This document shows positions 42,664 to 57,000 of a stretch of DNA of 60,000 bases, piece after piece. A model generated the notes under the pieces. It saw nothing but the letters and a program-made list of their open reading frames with translations. It made no database searches and had not been told where the DNA came from. Each line of letters begins with the position of its first letter. The first letter of the stretch is position 1. Source of the stretch: Mesostigma viride (Eukaryota > Streptophyta > Mesostigmatophyceae > Mesostigmatales > Mesostigmataceae); contig RPFO01000972.1 of the NCBI GenBank assembly GCA_009746045.1, positions 239,001-299,000 of the forward strand, written 5' to 3'. Position numbers and translations under genes: made by a program.

Positions 42664-43772
42664 ATGTTCCTGCAGAGACATCTCTCTATTGCCAAGAGGA
42701 TTGGGCAGAGGGCAAGTAGATTTCAGCTGTGGGCAGCAGAGAAAAATGGCCACCCTTCATCAAACAGTGCGAGTCATGGATGCATGTCTTTGTGCAACGG
42801 AAATCCCTTCTGCCTGCCGTTCCGAAGCTTTTCCTGCACTCCCTTGGGTTCGGGCGCTGTTGTAGCGACCTTGTCTCGCATTGCGCCAGGGCAATATACA
42901 CGGTCGGACACAATCTGCCGATGTGACGGCGCTGTGTCATATCGCGCTGGACTAGATGCCACGTCTGCGGTTGTCGTACCGGGGCGCCGGTTGACCCACC
43001 AGACGGCGGCCGAGGGGGATGCCCTTGAGGACGATGCGGTTCCACAAATCACGGATCTGAGGTGCGTCCTTGGATGTGTATCAAAATTCTGTCGGGACTT
43101 ATGACGACTTTAGTTGATATGTTTGGATGCGACGATGCGTGTATTTAGAATTCCTATTATCCTGCTTATTTCTTTGGCGGACTTATTGACGGGAAGTAGG
43201 AAAAGGACTTATTTGTTTCGATTGGAGAGATGGAACGATAGCCACGATACCTAGGTTTGCGAGGCCCTCAGGTGGTCGAATTTAGATTGTATCACGCAAC
43301 AAATCCCCATTAATTATAAATATTATTCCCATTGGTACTGGTAATGGTGTAAAATCTCGTGCTTTTACTTAGTACTTTGGTAAATGCTAGCGGTTACTTG
43401 TACTATGCTTGTTTGCGTGCATGCAGGAAGCCGCACACGTGGTACCCGATGGCGCGCGCGTTGAAGCGGCACATCATCTTTCACACGGGGCCAACGAATA
43501 GTGGCAAGACACATCAGGTGGGTGGGGTGCGGTAGTTGTGTGGGTGGGGTGGGGTGGGTGTATTCATTAGGGCACATCTACAGTGGCAAATGACACCATG
43601 TGTGTTGGAGGGGGGATTTTGATATGCACCAGGTGGGCCGTGGGGGGGAGTACATGCACAATGCGAGCCACCAGGGCCCACTGTTTGTGTTCATTATCTA
43701 AAATTGGTTTGAGTGAGCAGGGCTGACTAATCGGGGAAATACCCACCTTTTAGGGGGGGGAGAAGGGGGGGG

Positions 43773-43826
<54 letters not shown>

Positions 43827-44976
43827 CGTGCGTGTGGTCACTATAGTATAGTGTGTGTGTGTGTGTGTGTGCGTGTGCGTGTGTGTGCGTGTGGTCACTA
43901 TAGTATAGTGTGTGTGTGTGTGTGTGTGTGTGCGTGAAGTGGGGGCGTATCGTCAGCAGTATCAGCGGATCCCTGTTGCAAGCCCATCAACATCATGTCC
44001 TTGCATGTCTTCTCCTGGTATTCTGACAACGAGTTCTGATCGCAGCTTACCCACTACAAGCCCATCAACATCATGTCCTTGCATGTCTTCTCCTGGTATT
44101 CTGACAACGAGTTCTGATCGCAGCTTACCCACTACAAGCCCATCAACATCATGTCCTTGCATGTCTTCTCCTGGTATTCTGACAACGAGTTCTGATCGCA
44201 GCTTACCCACTACAAGCCCATCAACATCATGTCCTTGCATGTCTTCTCCTGGTATTCTGACAACGAGTTCTGATCGCAGCTCACCCACTACAAGCCCAAC
44301 AACATCATGTCCTTGCATGTCTTCTCCTGGTATTCTGACAACGAGTTCTGATCGCAGCTCACCCACTTTCAGATCGATATAGGATGAATGTGCCACGTGT
44401 TATAAACTATGTTATTCACCAACTGTGTCGTAGCAGTAGCAGGCGCTGGAGCAGCTGCGGCGCGCCCTAATACTACAAACAAAGAAGGAAACCAAACTAA
44501 TTCGCTACATTTCAACTTTCCATCTTGGCAGGCGCTGGAGCAGCTGAGGCGCGCACCTAACGGCGTCTACCTGGGACCCCTGCGGCTGCTTGCCTGGGAG
44601 GTGGCGGAGCGGCTGAACGATGGCGGCACCCCCTGCGACCTGCTCACGGGCCAGGAGCAGGCGCGCGTGCCAGGGTCCCACCACGTGTCCTGCACGGCCG
44701 AGATGGCGGACCTGAGTCGCGTGTGGGCATGCGCCGTGGTGGACGAGGTGCAGGTGGGTGGCGGTGGGGGGTGGAAGACTACAAGTGATAGACAAAATGT
44801 AGGAGTATATATAGAGAGAGTTTATATAGAGAGTTTATGTAGAGAGAGTATATATATATAGAGTATATATAGAGAGAGAGTTCATAGAGGAACGCGGGCA
44901 GCAACGGGGCCACCATCCCCCGGTGTTGCGGCGCGCAGAGGGTGGGGAGTGATGGAACGCGCGCAGCAACCACAGC

Positions 44977-45043
<67 letters not shown>

Positions 45044-48000
45044 TATGGAGTACAAGAGATGAACAAGGGCATCAAAGGCGGCATCCCCCCGGTGCCAAGA
45101 GAATGGATGGTTGGGGAGTGGCCCTGGTTTGGGACTGGGCGCAGTAATGGATGAGGTGCTGGTGAAGGGGGGGGGGGGGGGGGGTATATTTTAGGGGACA
45201 GGAGGTTGTGCCAGGACAGTAGACAGCCACGATAGGGTAGTGTGGGCGTGTGTGATGGTGGGCGTGGTGCAGGTGACGCTGGTTGAGAGCAGAAGAAGTT
45301 TGTAATACATGGAGGGTGCCAGCACGGGAGGATGCCGTGGGGTATGGGTTGGATGGTGTTTTCTGGAAGCGTTGCTATCTTCACTAGCCCTACTGCCTGT
45401 ATTTCCCTTGTTTGCAATCCTCCTCACCAAACCCAACAGCTGAGGGGCTGACCTCTACTGCCTATGTCTCCCTTGTTTGCAACCCTCCTTGCCGACCCCA
45501 ACAGCTGATGGGCTGCCCTCGCCGCGGCCACGCCTTCACCCGGGCGGTGCTGGGCCTCGCCGCCACCCAGCTGCACCTGTGTGGCGACCCCGCTGCGGAG
45601 GACATGCTGCGCCGGCTGTGCCAGGAGACAGGGGATGAGCTGGAGGTGTGTGTGGCAATGAGGGTGCGGTACTGAACACTCATATAGTCATCCTGTGACG
45701 AGTCAGTAGAGGACATGCTGCGCCGGCTGTGCCACGGAGACGGGGGGATGAGCTGGAAGTTGGCTGCGCTCGGCAGGTGTTGGTCCCCAATTCACTCGTC
45801 GAGTATATGTTGATAGACCATCTACTATAGTCCTGGATCCCCAACAGGGACTTTGATTGTACCAGAACATAAGCATAATGCCAGCCTGCTTCTCCATGCT
45901 CCTGTGCAGGTACATGGGTCGATATATTGTGCTCAACGTTGATCTTGACGGTTGAAGTTGAGGGCTCTGTTAATGTGCAGCTGCATGCCCTTGACGATAA
46001 AATACTGGGTCTTGCTCACTAGTTAGCAAGACCATACCTCTGTGGCTGCGCTTCCAGGCAGGTAGATGTTACGTCCAGCTTCACAATGGTTGGACTCAAC
46101 CAGTACTTGCCTCTGCGGCACTAACTTGCCTGAATTACAGCCCCTGCCTGTGTAGTGTCCGCCTACCTGGGCGCGTCCGCTTGGATGCAGGTGTGTCACT
46201 TCGACCGGTTGCAAACCTTGGCCTGGAACTGTTGACAATGGTTACAAGCCTTGCTGATTCCTACACTAGATGGGCTATTATATGGCCTGAAACTGTTGAT
46301 AATGGTTGGAAGCCTTGCTTACTTCTATTAGTGCAATACTCACATGAGTGGCCTCGCCGCAACGCAGTTGTGGCTCTATGTGCGGCGGCCACCCCCAGAC
46401 TTCACCGTTACCTGCTGAATAGGTCCCACTCACGTGCGTACCTGTGTGGTTTTGCTTTTCTTTTTCTTTTTCTTTTTCTTTTTCTTTTTCTTTTTCTTTT
46501 TCTTTTTCTTTTTCTTTTTCTTTCTTTTTCTTTCTTTTTACACAGGTGAGGCGCTATGAGAGGCTGCAGCCGCTGGAGCTGTCGCGCCGTGCCGTGGGCA
46601 AGTACAGCAACGTGAGGCCGGGCGACTGCGTGGTGGCCTTCTCCCGCAAGGACATCTACTCGATAAAGGTGGTGCCAATAACCAGTGCTTGGTTCGATCG
46701 AATGGGTATCGGGTGCCTGTGCATGATAGCGGCGGTCTCCTCCCGCAAGGAGATCGGCTCCATCAAGGTACCTAGATAGGGATATTGATACGTGAGATAC
46801 CTACTCTTCTGGGGCCTGACTTCTGCGGCATGCTCCCTGCGTGGAGTACGCCTATGCTTTACCATGAGAGGAGGTTCCCCGCTGTAACTGTTTTACATGG
46901 CTTCCCATTTCTCTTGGTGTCGATAAAATAGCTGAGCCACATGAAGTTGCATTAATTGGAATAAATTTTGTTTTCATGTCCCCTTGTTGTCAGCTGCAAT
47001 ATTGATTCCTGCTTTTGTATTGGCCCTGGAAAATGGGATTCCTGCCAAATTTATCATTATAGCCAAGTCGGGCCAAGGGACTGGCTCCCACAGTTTAAGT
47101 TCCATACGTTACACTCTGATGTCGCACAAGTAGCTGTGGCTGCAAAGCATGACGTGCTGCCTTTTTTTCGTTCCATGGTAAGGGTGCTGCGGTTCTGAGT
47201 GTCTGATAGTACAGTCACCATGATGCTGTTCACTATGTATTGGTCCAATCCTGACAGTGCGTCAATGGGCTTATGCTCCGTGACCCATCTTGCTTTTTGC
47301 CTATCATTAGCAGGTCTCCTTTTATTGGCAGTTTTTCTCTTCTTCGCAGAAAGGCCACGACCATTGCCTCGTCTTCATCTGTGCCTAAACTGGCAGGAAG
47401 TGCGCGAGAATTGCATCGTCTTCATCTGTTTGGTCTTATGGTTGAATATGGCAGGGATCGCACTATCATGCATATTGCAGAAGGAGCTGGAGCGGCTGGG
47501 CATGCACGCTGCCTCCTCAATGATTGTGTCTGGTCTCGTTCGTCAATCTCAAGATCTACCACCACTGTGATGACTGCACACGTGACATTTGCAGAAGGAG
47601 CTGGAGCAGCTGGGCATGCGCTGCTGCCTCGTGTACGGCTCGCTCCCGCCAGAGACCAGGTCCAAGCAGGTGGGTTATAACATAGGTGCTGGTTAGCTCT
47701 ACGATTTGTGTTCCAAGCGGGTGAGCGTTGCTTTATTTCAGAGTATAGTAATGCTGTGGTCTAAGGAGGTGGGTTAATCATAGGGACTAGGCATAGCTTG
47801 TGGTAGGCATAGTTTGTGGTCCAAGCAGGTGAGCATGGTTTCTTTTGTAAGTATAGTTTTATCACTCGATTATTTTACAGTATAGTAATCCTTTGGTCTT
47901 TTCCTGTGGGGTTTGCACCTAGGAAGTAGGAATCGTTGTAATACATTTCTCTCAGTAGAAGCAGGTTGGTTTTATCCAAGGAACTGTCCAAGAAGTTATG

Positions 48001-51000
48001 ACTTAAAATAACTTATATTCTGTAGCCCAGGCACGTAAGATTCGAGTTTGAATTCCTTAGTTAGAAAATTTTTTAATTCAAGCAGATGAGTTTGATTTCA
48101 ATGTTGAATGAACGGCGAGTTTGCCATGGCACCGTGTGTTTTGCATTTGTAAGTTGCAGCTACTGGCCAGCAAGCGCCATGGCATTTTGGGTAAGGCATG
48201 GGGGACGTGTGAGGCTGGGGGAAGGTGGTGAGACCTAAGGCGAGGAGGATTTCCGGGAACCGTTCAATAAGCCTGTGTTTTAGGGTGCGATGCTTGTGTG
48301 TTCATACCACTAAACCGAATTGTAGAGCAAGTTTGTTGTTTTCCTTTTCTAAGAAAGTGCATTCAGTCGCGGTTTTCTTTTGATATTGCATGAGGGGCCA
48401 CGGCTGCCAATTTGCAGCTTTCTTGTTCATCCCAGCATGGCCCATACCTTCTTGCTTCCCCCTCAGTAGGGCCATGGCTTCAGCTGCAGTTTCGCCCCAT
48501 CGCTGGTGTGTCTACGTACTGTAAGATCAATGACCCACCATTGTTATGTGGAGATAAAGGAATCAGATCAGTTGCAGTTGCTTCATAATGATCTAAGCTG
48601 GGGATTTTCACGCGTGGCGAATAGCTTCTAGTGGCGATTTTTTGACAAGTGGCAAACAGCCCAGGTCTTATCTATCACATCGGGGTATCACCTCTCCAAC
48701 GTGGCTTTCCTATTCCGTTAACACCCCTCCAACGCAACTTTCCTATTCCATTACCACCTCTCCAATGTGGCTTTCGACTTCCATAAACACCCCTCCTACG
48801 CAACTTTCCTATTCCATTACCGTCTCGCCCTTGTGGCTTTCCTACTTCCATCACAAACTCTCACGGTTGTTTTCCTATTCACTCCCGCCTCTCCAGTGTG
48901 GTTTTCCTATTCCATGGCACCTACGTCCAGCCCTCTTCTTGCCTGCCCTCTGGCTATCCTCGATATTCCCCCCTTGCGTCCCAGTCGACATGACCCCTTC
49001 TCCTTAGCTTCACAATGCAGCCACAGGGCTGGCTTTCACGGTAAACCATTTTTATTGCAGGGACCAGTCATGCCCATCTTCCAGCTCGACCCACTCTAAC
49101 CAACAAGTAGTGCCTGTCGCCGGTCCTTCTGTGTACCCATATGTTCCGTTTGAACCATTTTAACCATTCGACCGCGTTTAACTGCCTTTGACCCCATCCA
49201 CCGGATCCCGTCTGCCGTACCCTCAGGCGACCCTATTCAACACGCCGGGCAACGGCTATGATGTCTTGGTGGCAAGCGATGCCGTTGGTCTGGGCCTCAA
49301 CCTGAGCATCCGCCGCATCATCCTGTCGACCGTGCACAAGTTTGACGGCACAGAGCACCGGATGCTGCTGCCGTCAGAAGTGAAGCAGATCGCAGGTGAG
49401 TTCATTGCCTTATTTGTCAGTACGCAGTCTATCAAGTAGCTTGCAAACTAGAGGAATAGTGGAAGTTGCTCCAAATGAGTGTTACAAGCAGGTTGCAGGT
49501 GCTAGCAGGTTGAATTACGGCGGAAGGTGAAGGATGGCGATAGGAAGGTGAAGGATGGCGGAGATAAAGCAGATCGCAGGTGGTGTAGCGCTTGGTGCCG
49601 ATTGTGCGTGGACAGGCATCAAGTTAGCATTCAGTGGGCAGGATTGCCGATTGGGCGGGGGGAGGGGGGGAGAGAGATGACGGACAATTTGGATAGGCAG
49701 GAGGATGAACGTCCCTGTCGCTCCATTCGCAAGCTCCTTGCTTTGCGATTGCCAGTTCCTGCTGGTCCAAGTTTAATGGATCCGATTAATTGAAGTGGCG
49801 CGCACAACATGCTCAGCCTTCCTCCAAGAGCTTTCGCGGACTCTGGCAAGTCGTTCGACAGAGCTTCCGACTGCCTCACGCAGAGCTTTTTGGTGGGCTT
49901 GGTGGTGGTAGGCACTGCTGACCGGGGGAAAAATCATGGAGCTGAGAGTGGAGGGTGGAGGGTGGAGGGTGGAGGGTGGAGGGTGGAGGGTGGAGGGTGG
50001 AGGGTGGAGGGTGGAGGGTGGAGGGTGGAGGGTGGAGGGTGGAGGGTGGAGGGTGGAGGGTGGAGGGTGGAGGGTGGAGGGTGGAGGATGTGAGGGTTCA
50101 TGGTGATCGTTGGGGCTTGAAAGTAGACAGTTTAGGACAATGGTTTGGGCTGCAGGGGTTAGGGCTTGCTTGTTACAACAATATACCCATAGTAGCACAA
50201 TTAATTACAACAATACAAGTTGTCACCAACACACACATAATGCACATATAAACAACACAGTTGTCACCAGTAGCCATCTTGAATACCTAGTTTGTTGCAT
50301 TCATGACTATATCAGCTGCGAGTGTGTGCGCACGAGATCTGCCCTGCCTTATGCAGGCAAGTGTTCTCCATTCACGCCTTGATCTGGTTAGGACGTTGAG
50401 TTTTTTCATCTACCTCCTCTCCTTATTACGTCGCTATGAATGAACAGCATCTCCCATCGTGTTGCCATCTTGCCATCATCTTCGCCTGTTTTCCATGTCG
50501 CTCTATGTTCTGGGGATCTGTTTTTCCATCCTCGGCTCATGCCAGGTCGCGCGGGTCGTTTTGGTGCCGGGTGCACCAAAGGCGTTGTGTCTGCGTTGGA
50601 GGAGGAGGACCACGAGTATATTAAGCTGGCGATGGCACAGCCCTTCCAGCCTCTGCAGGCAAGTTGTGCCATGGGAATGCGTATCTGGTGGAGAAAGCCT
50701 GCTGGTTTGTTCATCCACTATCGCTTCCTGCACAACTATCGAATTTCTTTTTGTCGTTTCGGCATTTGCGGCATCGATTGCTTGTCTTTAGTGGCTTTTC
50801 TTTGCAGGATGTGACATGGCGCTAGTCAATTAACTAATTAACTAACACGTGACTGGGTCACGAGAGCAGGAATGAAAGCTTCAGCAGCAATCTGACATGG
50901 CGCTACACAAAGCATTGCACTCCTGAGTTTTCTCATGAATTCTATTCTTTACAGGCATCTTCCTGTGCGGTTTTGAAAGGGGCTCATCAGCTGCTGTCGT

Positions 51001-54000
51001 CCTCCCTACACTTGGTTGTTCTCAAAGTTGCTAATTGCCAATAGGTATCAATCATGACACCCATTTACTTCCAAGAACTTATAGGGTTCTATTGAAAATG
51101 AAAAAGGACTGGGCTGTCATGAATGAATGGTCCAATAGAATAATAAAACAATTCAGCTTGGAGCGCATACCCCCAATTAATGACGAGGGTGGGTGGGCAG
51201 GGTGACTGAAAAGACCTAGAGCTGACACATCATTTGGCTGTATATCCTGTTGGCCGAGCAGGACAGCCGTTCTCTAATGTGTAATCCACATCCCCACAGC
51301 AGCGCGACTGATTTCCTTCGCCTGTAATCAGCTTTCTTCCCCACTGGCATGCATGTATTGGATGCATGTATTGGTTGCATGCATGTCTTTGATGACACAC
51401 GTGGCGCAGGCGGCGGGCATCTTCCCCCACCCAGAGCACCTGGTACTCTTCTCCGCCATGCGGCCTTCCCTCACCTTTGTGGAGGCGTTGGTGAGTCTGG
51501 AATGCCCTCACAAAGCCATATCATTGAATTGTTGGTTCCACGGTGATGACGTCCCTGTCCTCTTCCCCGCCACGCGGCCCTCCCTCACCAATGTGGTGGC
51601 GCTGGTGAGTTCTTAATTAGCGCCCCCATCAAGCCATGCCACGATCTTGAATCATGAGCTTGACAGCGATATTTTTCTATTCTGCTTCTTAGTTTTCCTT
51701 GTGCTTTTCTGCGCTGGACCCTCGCTTCATCTTGCATCGTGACAATAGATGCTGGAGTTGAGGGCATTGTGGAGGGCAACTGTTCAAATCATGGTGGCAG
51801 AGAGACCACCGGTGCCTGTTGGGGATTAAGTGTGTTTCAAACAGGTGCTCAGTACGTGGTTTTCTCAATAGGGGATTAAGTGTGTTTCAAACAGGTTTTC
51901 TCAATAGGGTACGTGGTTTTCTCAATAGGGTAGGCTCCGCCCGGATCGTTTGCACGTGCATGCAGGGGTGGGGACATGCCGCTCATTCCTTGCTCTGACC
52001 TGCCGCTTGTGGATCATAAGCCTCCCATCATGTGTCCAGGAGGGATATCAATGATAATAGTAATAGTTATTATTGTCATTATTACTACAATTCCGGTGAT
52101 TGCTTGTTTGGACTCACACGTTGTGGATCGCGTCCCTGGATGTTTCCGGAAATAGATTAGGGAAGTATGGTCGATCGTTCACGCGTTGCTTTGCACGAAC
52201 ACCACGCACTTGCGGATTATCCCCCCAGGAGGAGTTTTGTGAGCTGGCGCGGCTCTCACCGCTCTACTTCCTACAAGACAGCTCCGAGATGTTGGTGGGT
52301 TCGAGTGCAACAAGACCTTTGTGCTGAGGAGCAGGCGTGTGGGTTGAGAGTTAAGACAATACAGGGACGGAGGTGCAAGCAAGAAGACCTTTAGTGGTAT
52401 CATCATTAATGTTATGCATATTTATGATGGCTCGGGGAATAAAGACAGTTTCGACATGCTGGTGGGTGCAATTAGGCAGCCGTGGGCATGTAGTGTGTGG
52501 AATAAGATCGCCATTGCTGAGACGTTGGTTCTGCGCATGAGATGAATTCCTCTCACTTCCATGGCGTAATTAAGGGGTAGCCTTGCTCATCAATCTCAAA
52601 CAAGCCTTGCCCAACGTCTCTATTGCTTCTACAGATAGCGGATACTTCTGGCCTGTTTTGTCTAACAACGGAGTGGTCCACAAACCATCAGTTGTCGAAA
52701 TGATCCATTTCCACTCGTCTCTGGCGTGACTCCACTTCTTCAAGACGGCAACCGGGGTACAAAGATCTTTCGTCATCTTTATCTCAAACCCATGAAATAA
52801 CTAAAAATGATACTAGTATTAGTAATCATCCAGAGTGAGCACGTGTCACAGGAGATAAAGATGATGAAAGATCTTTGTACCCCGGTTGCCTTCTTGAAGA
52901 ATTGTCACGCCAGAGATGTGGTTATCTGGATTATTTCAACAGTTGCTGGTTTGGGTACCACTCTCAGGTTAGACAAAACAGACCAGATGTATCCACGTCT
53001 GCTATCTTTTGAAGCAATAGAGACGTTGAGGTGAAGGGCTATTTGAGATGGATGAACAGGGCTGAACCCTTATCACACCATGGAAGAATGATCAAAACCA
53101 GCACCACAACGATGGCGACCTAAACGGTGCTAAATGCAACGTGCTGTCCACACGTTAAGTTGAATGGGCCAATCAGGCTCATGGAATCCGAGGGTGAGAT
53201 CCCTGTTACGACCTGCCCTACGAATACCACCTCGCACAGGCCAAGGCGTACCCTGTCTAATCTGGCCGAGGCTCACTAACGTAGAGGATGACTTTTCTCC
53301 CAAGGCGAATGATCCAGGAACTACCGACCGACTGTTTCTCAATGCATGCTTGTATGCCACCCTGTTACCGGCCATCCACTAAATCAACCATAGACAAACC
53401 CGAGGAAACGAACTCAAAATTATGAACCCAGCACGAGTGTTAAACCATAACACATGCAAATTGCCAAGTTGAATTCACCGAGGACAAGGGCTGCACAAAT
53501 GACCGCCGACATGCGTGTATGCTCGGGCCGACATCGACCCTGCCCTACAGGACCACCGCATGTCCACAAGGTTCACACGCAGGATAAAAGGACCACTACT
53601 AAAGTACGCAGCGCGGCGCGACTGCACCGGCCCGCAGTACTATACAATTGCCACGTGACAGGCGCGGGTAACGACCGGTCAAAAGGTCCTAACTACACGT
53701 AAGCATAGGAAAGTCAACAGACTGTTACGGAATGGCTGAGGCGAGGACCTAATTTACGTCCGTAACAAAGTTACGCGGCGTAACACCTCCCCCCCCCACA
53801 AAGGTAGGGAGCCCACTCCCTACGTGAGGAGAGAAAAACTAAGGAACAGAGGAACACTATAATGCCTGAGGCATCACTACGCAAACAATCAACAAACCAA
53901 GATCAGGGATGGCAGAATCAACTGTCGTCCACCCCAAACGGTGTAGGGTTCACCAGCACCACGCCGGGTGTTAGGCTTCCCATAACTGCCTTGCACAGAG

Positions 54001-57000
54001 GCTTGCCGGGGGGCAGCGGCACTAGGCAGGACAAGAGCAGTCAAAACCACACATCCCAAGAACAAGGACAGCCAACTGATAGCACAGGATACCAAAGGGC
54101 ACGGCTAACTACCGAGGCGACAACACGCCTAGGTCGGGCCTAGAGCCCTCTATCTACACACCCTCAGCCTGAGAAGTGCCCCAGGTGGCCAACAGCACCT
54201 CAAGGTACGCCTTGTGGTGGGCCACATCTGCCGGGCTGCCGTGCCGGTCAACATTGAGGAACAGGTCATCCCAGCCGCCATCAGGATACATGCCGAGGAA
54301 GGCCCAGTAGTACCGGTGCTGCGTCAGGACCACCTGACCACGGGCCCAGTCGAGGAACCCACATCGAAACTGCGGCACGAAGGGCTCGGCCGACAGCAGG
54401 AGGAGAGCACGCTGGAGGAACCGGTGGGACACAAGCTCGCCACGAACAGCCGTAGGAAAGAACGTATCCAGGAGGCGTTCCACGGTAGCGGGCCACGGCC
54501 GCACGTGACGGATCTCGCGACCCCGCCAGCGACGAACGCACTGACGCGAGCCGTAAGTCGTGAGGTGGTTGCCCGAGGTGCGCGGGGGCAAGAATCCAGG
54601 CTCGTCCAGCCCCTGACCCGGGAGGGGCGCAGGGCGACAAGCGTCCCACAACAGACCCGGCGGGATCCGCATGGAGTACTGAGCACCAGCGGGAACAGGA
54701 CGACTGAAGTACATGGCATCCGAGGGGATGATCCAGAGGGGCTGAGGATACGCCCACTGCATGCACATCACCGTAGGTGTAGCAGGGGTTGTTGGTCGCA
54801 TGAGCCCAATGGTACACAACCCGCTGCACACGCACCTCGCCGTCACACAGAGGATCAGCCAGCACTACCATGTTGTACGGAGGCCGGTCAGTCTCTAATG
54901 GGAGGTTACGGTCCTGAGGCAAGGAGGACGCATAGCGGAGCTGCGACGACGGCTCGGTGTTGGTGATCACGCTAGGCGCTTTATTGCCACCTTAGCCGAC
55001 AAGAGTCCCTAGTTCATGCAGCTTGCAGTCTCCGGGAATTTGGTAGGATCCGGCCATGCCCGCGTGGAATCCCAATTGAGAAATTCGGAAAATTCACGTC
55101 CACAGTAATTTCCATGAAGCGTCACTCTTGGTCAAGCACTGGTGTTAAAGAGTTGTTTAAGACTTGCAGAAGTGGACCAATTCGCTAACTCCACGTGGAT
55201 CAGGCCACGAACAATGAGGGCACTAAACAGGACTCAGCCATATAAGGTCTCAGTACCACCAGCTCTTTGAAACCCTATAACTTCCTTGAATCTCGTCCAA
55301 CAGACTTTGGATAAAAACCAAACTTTAACACAGCACGGGATGCAACGACTGGTATCACTTTTGGTTGTTACAATAATCCTGAGATCCTATTATGTGGAAC
55401 AGCCCAGCGCTGAGATGCTGGCGGTTGCAATAACTGCAACATGACAGCATTCGGAAGCTAGTATGTGGACAAGGACAGCATCCAGGTACTTGCATGTGAT
55501 TTCATAAATGAAGGATTGTTTGATTGAGGATTTTGGTTTGCGTTCATAAACTAAGGATGCAAGGGTTAAGGGTAACGGATTTTGGTTTGCTTTTATAAAT
55601 TAAGGATTTAAGGATTATGGATTGAGGATTTTGGTTTGGTTTCATAAAGAAAGGATTGAGTCTATCAATGTGATAACGAGGATTGAGCGTACGGTGATAC
55701 GAGAATGAGACAGTTCCGAGATGCTTGTGGCTGAAAAGGTTTGTTGATATATATAAGGAGCTTGGTACAAGGAGCTTGGTATCATATACTACAATCGGGA
55801 GCTTGTAATCATGTTTGGGGATCTTGGTACTGTGATGCAGACTTGTGGAATATGCTGGTACCTGGAATGGGTTTTGGTTCCGGGCTGGTATGTGTCTTGC
55901 CCGCTTTATTGAGGTTGACATCATGTAAAATAAATGAAGTGATGGTGGATGGTTGCCTGTCCCTGTCAAGCATTTGGGAGAAACATGAGGCGAAGTAAGG
56001 TTCGCAACAGTTTAGAATGGTGAAGTAAGCAATAGGTTAAGAAGGTGGAGCGTCCACACTGTTTGCTCTGCTGTGGTTAGGTAGGCCATGAACCTACAGG
56101 GAATTTCCTCTTTCCTCTCCAAGATTTCCGAGATGTTTCCTTCCGGCAGCGTCCCTTCTCTCTGGCAGTGTTGCCAGCTGCCAAAACGTTGGCAAAACCA
56201 CAGATCCCGCAAACTTACCTGAACACATGCCTTTGCATGAACCATTTTACCCATCTAATGCAAGTGTCTATATCTATTTATATCTGTTTGTTTATATCTA
56301 TTTATAACTATATTTGTTCATATATATGTGGATATCAGTACACCCTGTACGCGCCCTTATGTCCACCTATTTTTATGGACCGTTGCGCGCCGTATGCGCA
56401 CGTGTGTCCACTAGTATGCTTTTTGATGATGATGCAATCGTATGTGCACCCTTTCCTTCACCCTGGTATGTGCACCCATTTTTATAACCCCTTCTCCACA
56501 CCCTTCTCCACACCCTTCTCCACACCCTTCTCCACACCCTTCTCCACACCCTTCTCCACACCCTTCTCCACACCCTTCTCCACACCCTTCTCCACACCCT
56601 TCTCAACACAATTCTCCACACCCTTCTCCACACAATTCTCGACACCCTTCTCCACACCCTTCTCCACACCCTCCTTGACACCCTTCTCCACACCCTTCTC
56701 GACACCTTGTTACGTCTCGCTACCCATGCTGCCCTTGACCTGTGCAGGAGGTTGCTCAGTGGATTGGCCACTTGCCCCTCCCTTCTCTACCTTCACCTCA
56801 AGTACACCCTTCGCTGCACCCTTGCACCACGTGCAGCGATTTTCATCTCCAGAAGCCGCCAAGCTCGTCGACCGTCTGCCCTTACGTGCATCCCTGTCCT
56901 CAACATACACTGAACTGCACTGGCTGTTGCCTTTCAGATCGGCCATGTGCCTCGACCTTGTCTACCCTCCCATCGCATGCTTTGTTGCTTCAAATATTGC

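Noticed and set aside
49948-50088. Interstitial telomere
   Set aside because: GGAGGGT differs from the TTTTAGGG-type telomere repeat expected in volvocine algae and sits mid-gene.
54214-54966. 250-residue plus-strand ORF
   Set aside because: It is antisense to the better-composed minus-strand frame and is Arg/Thr/Gly-rich, as expected of a shadow frame.
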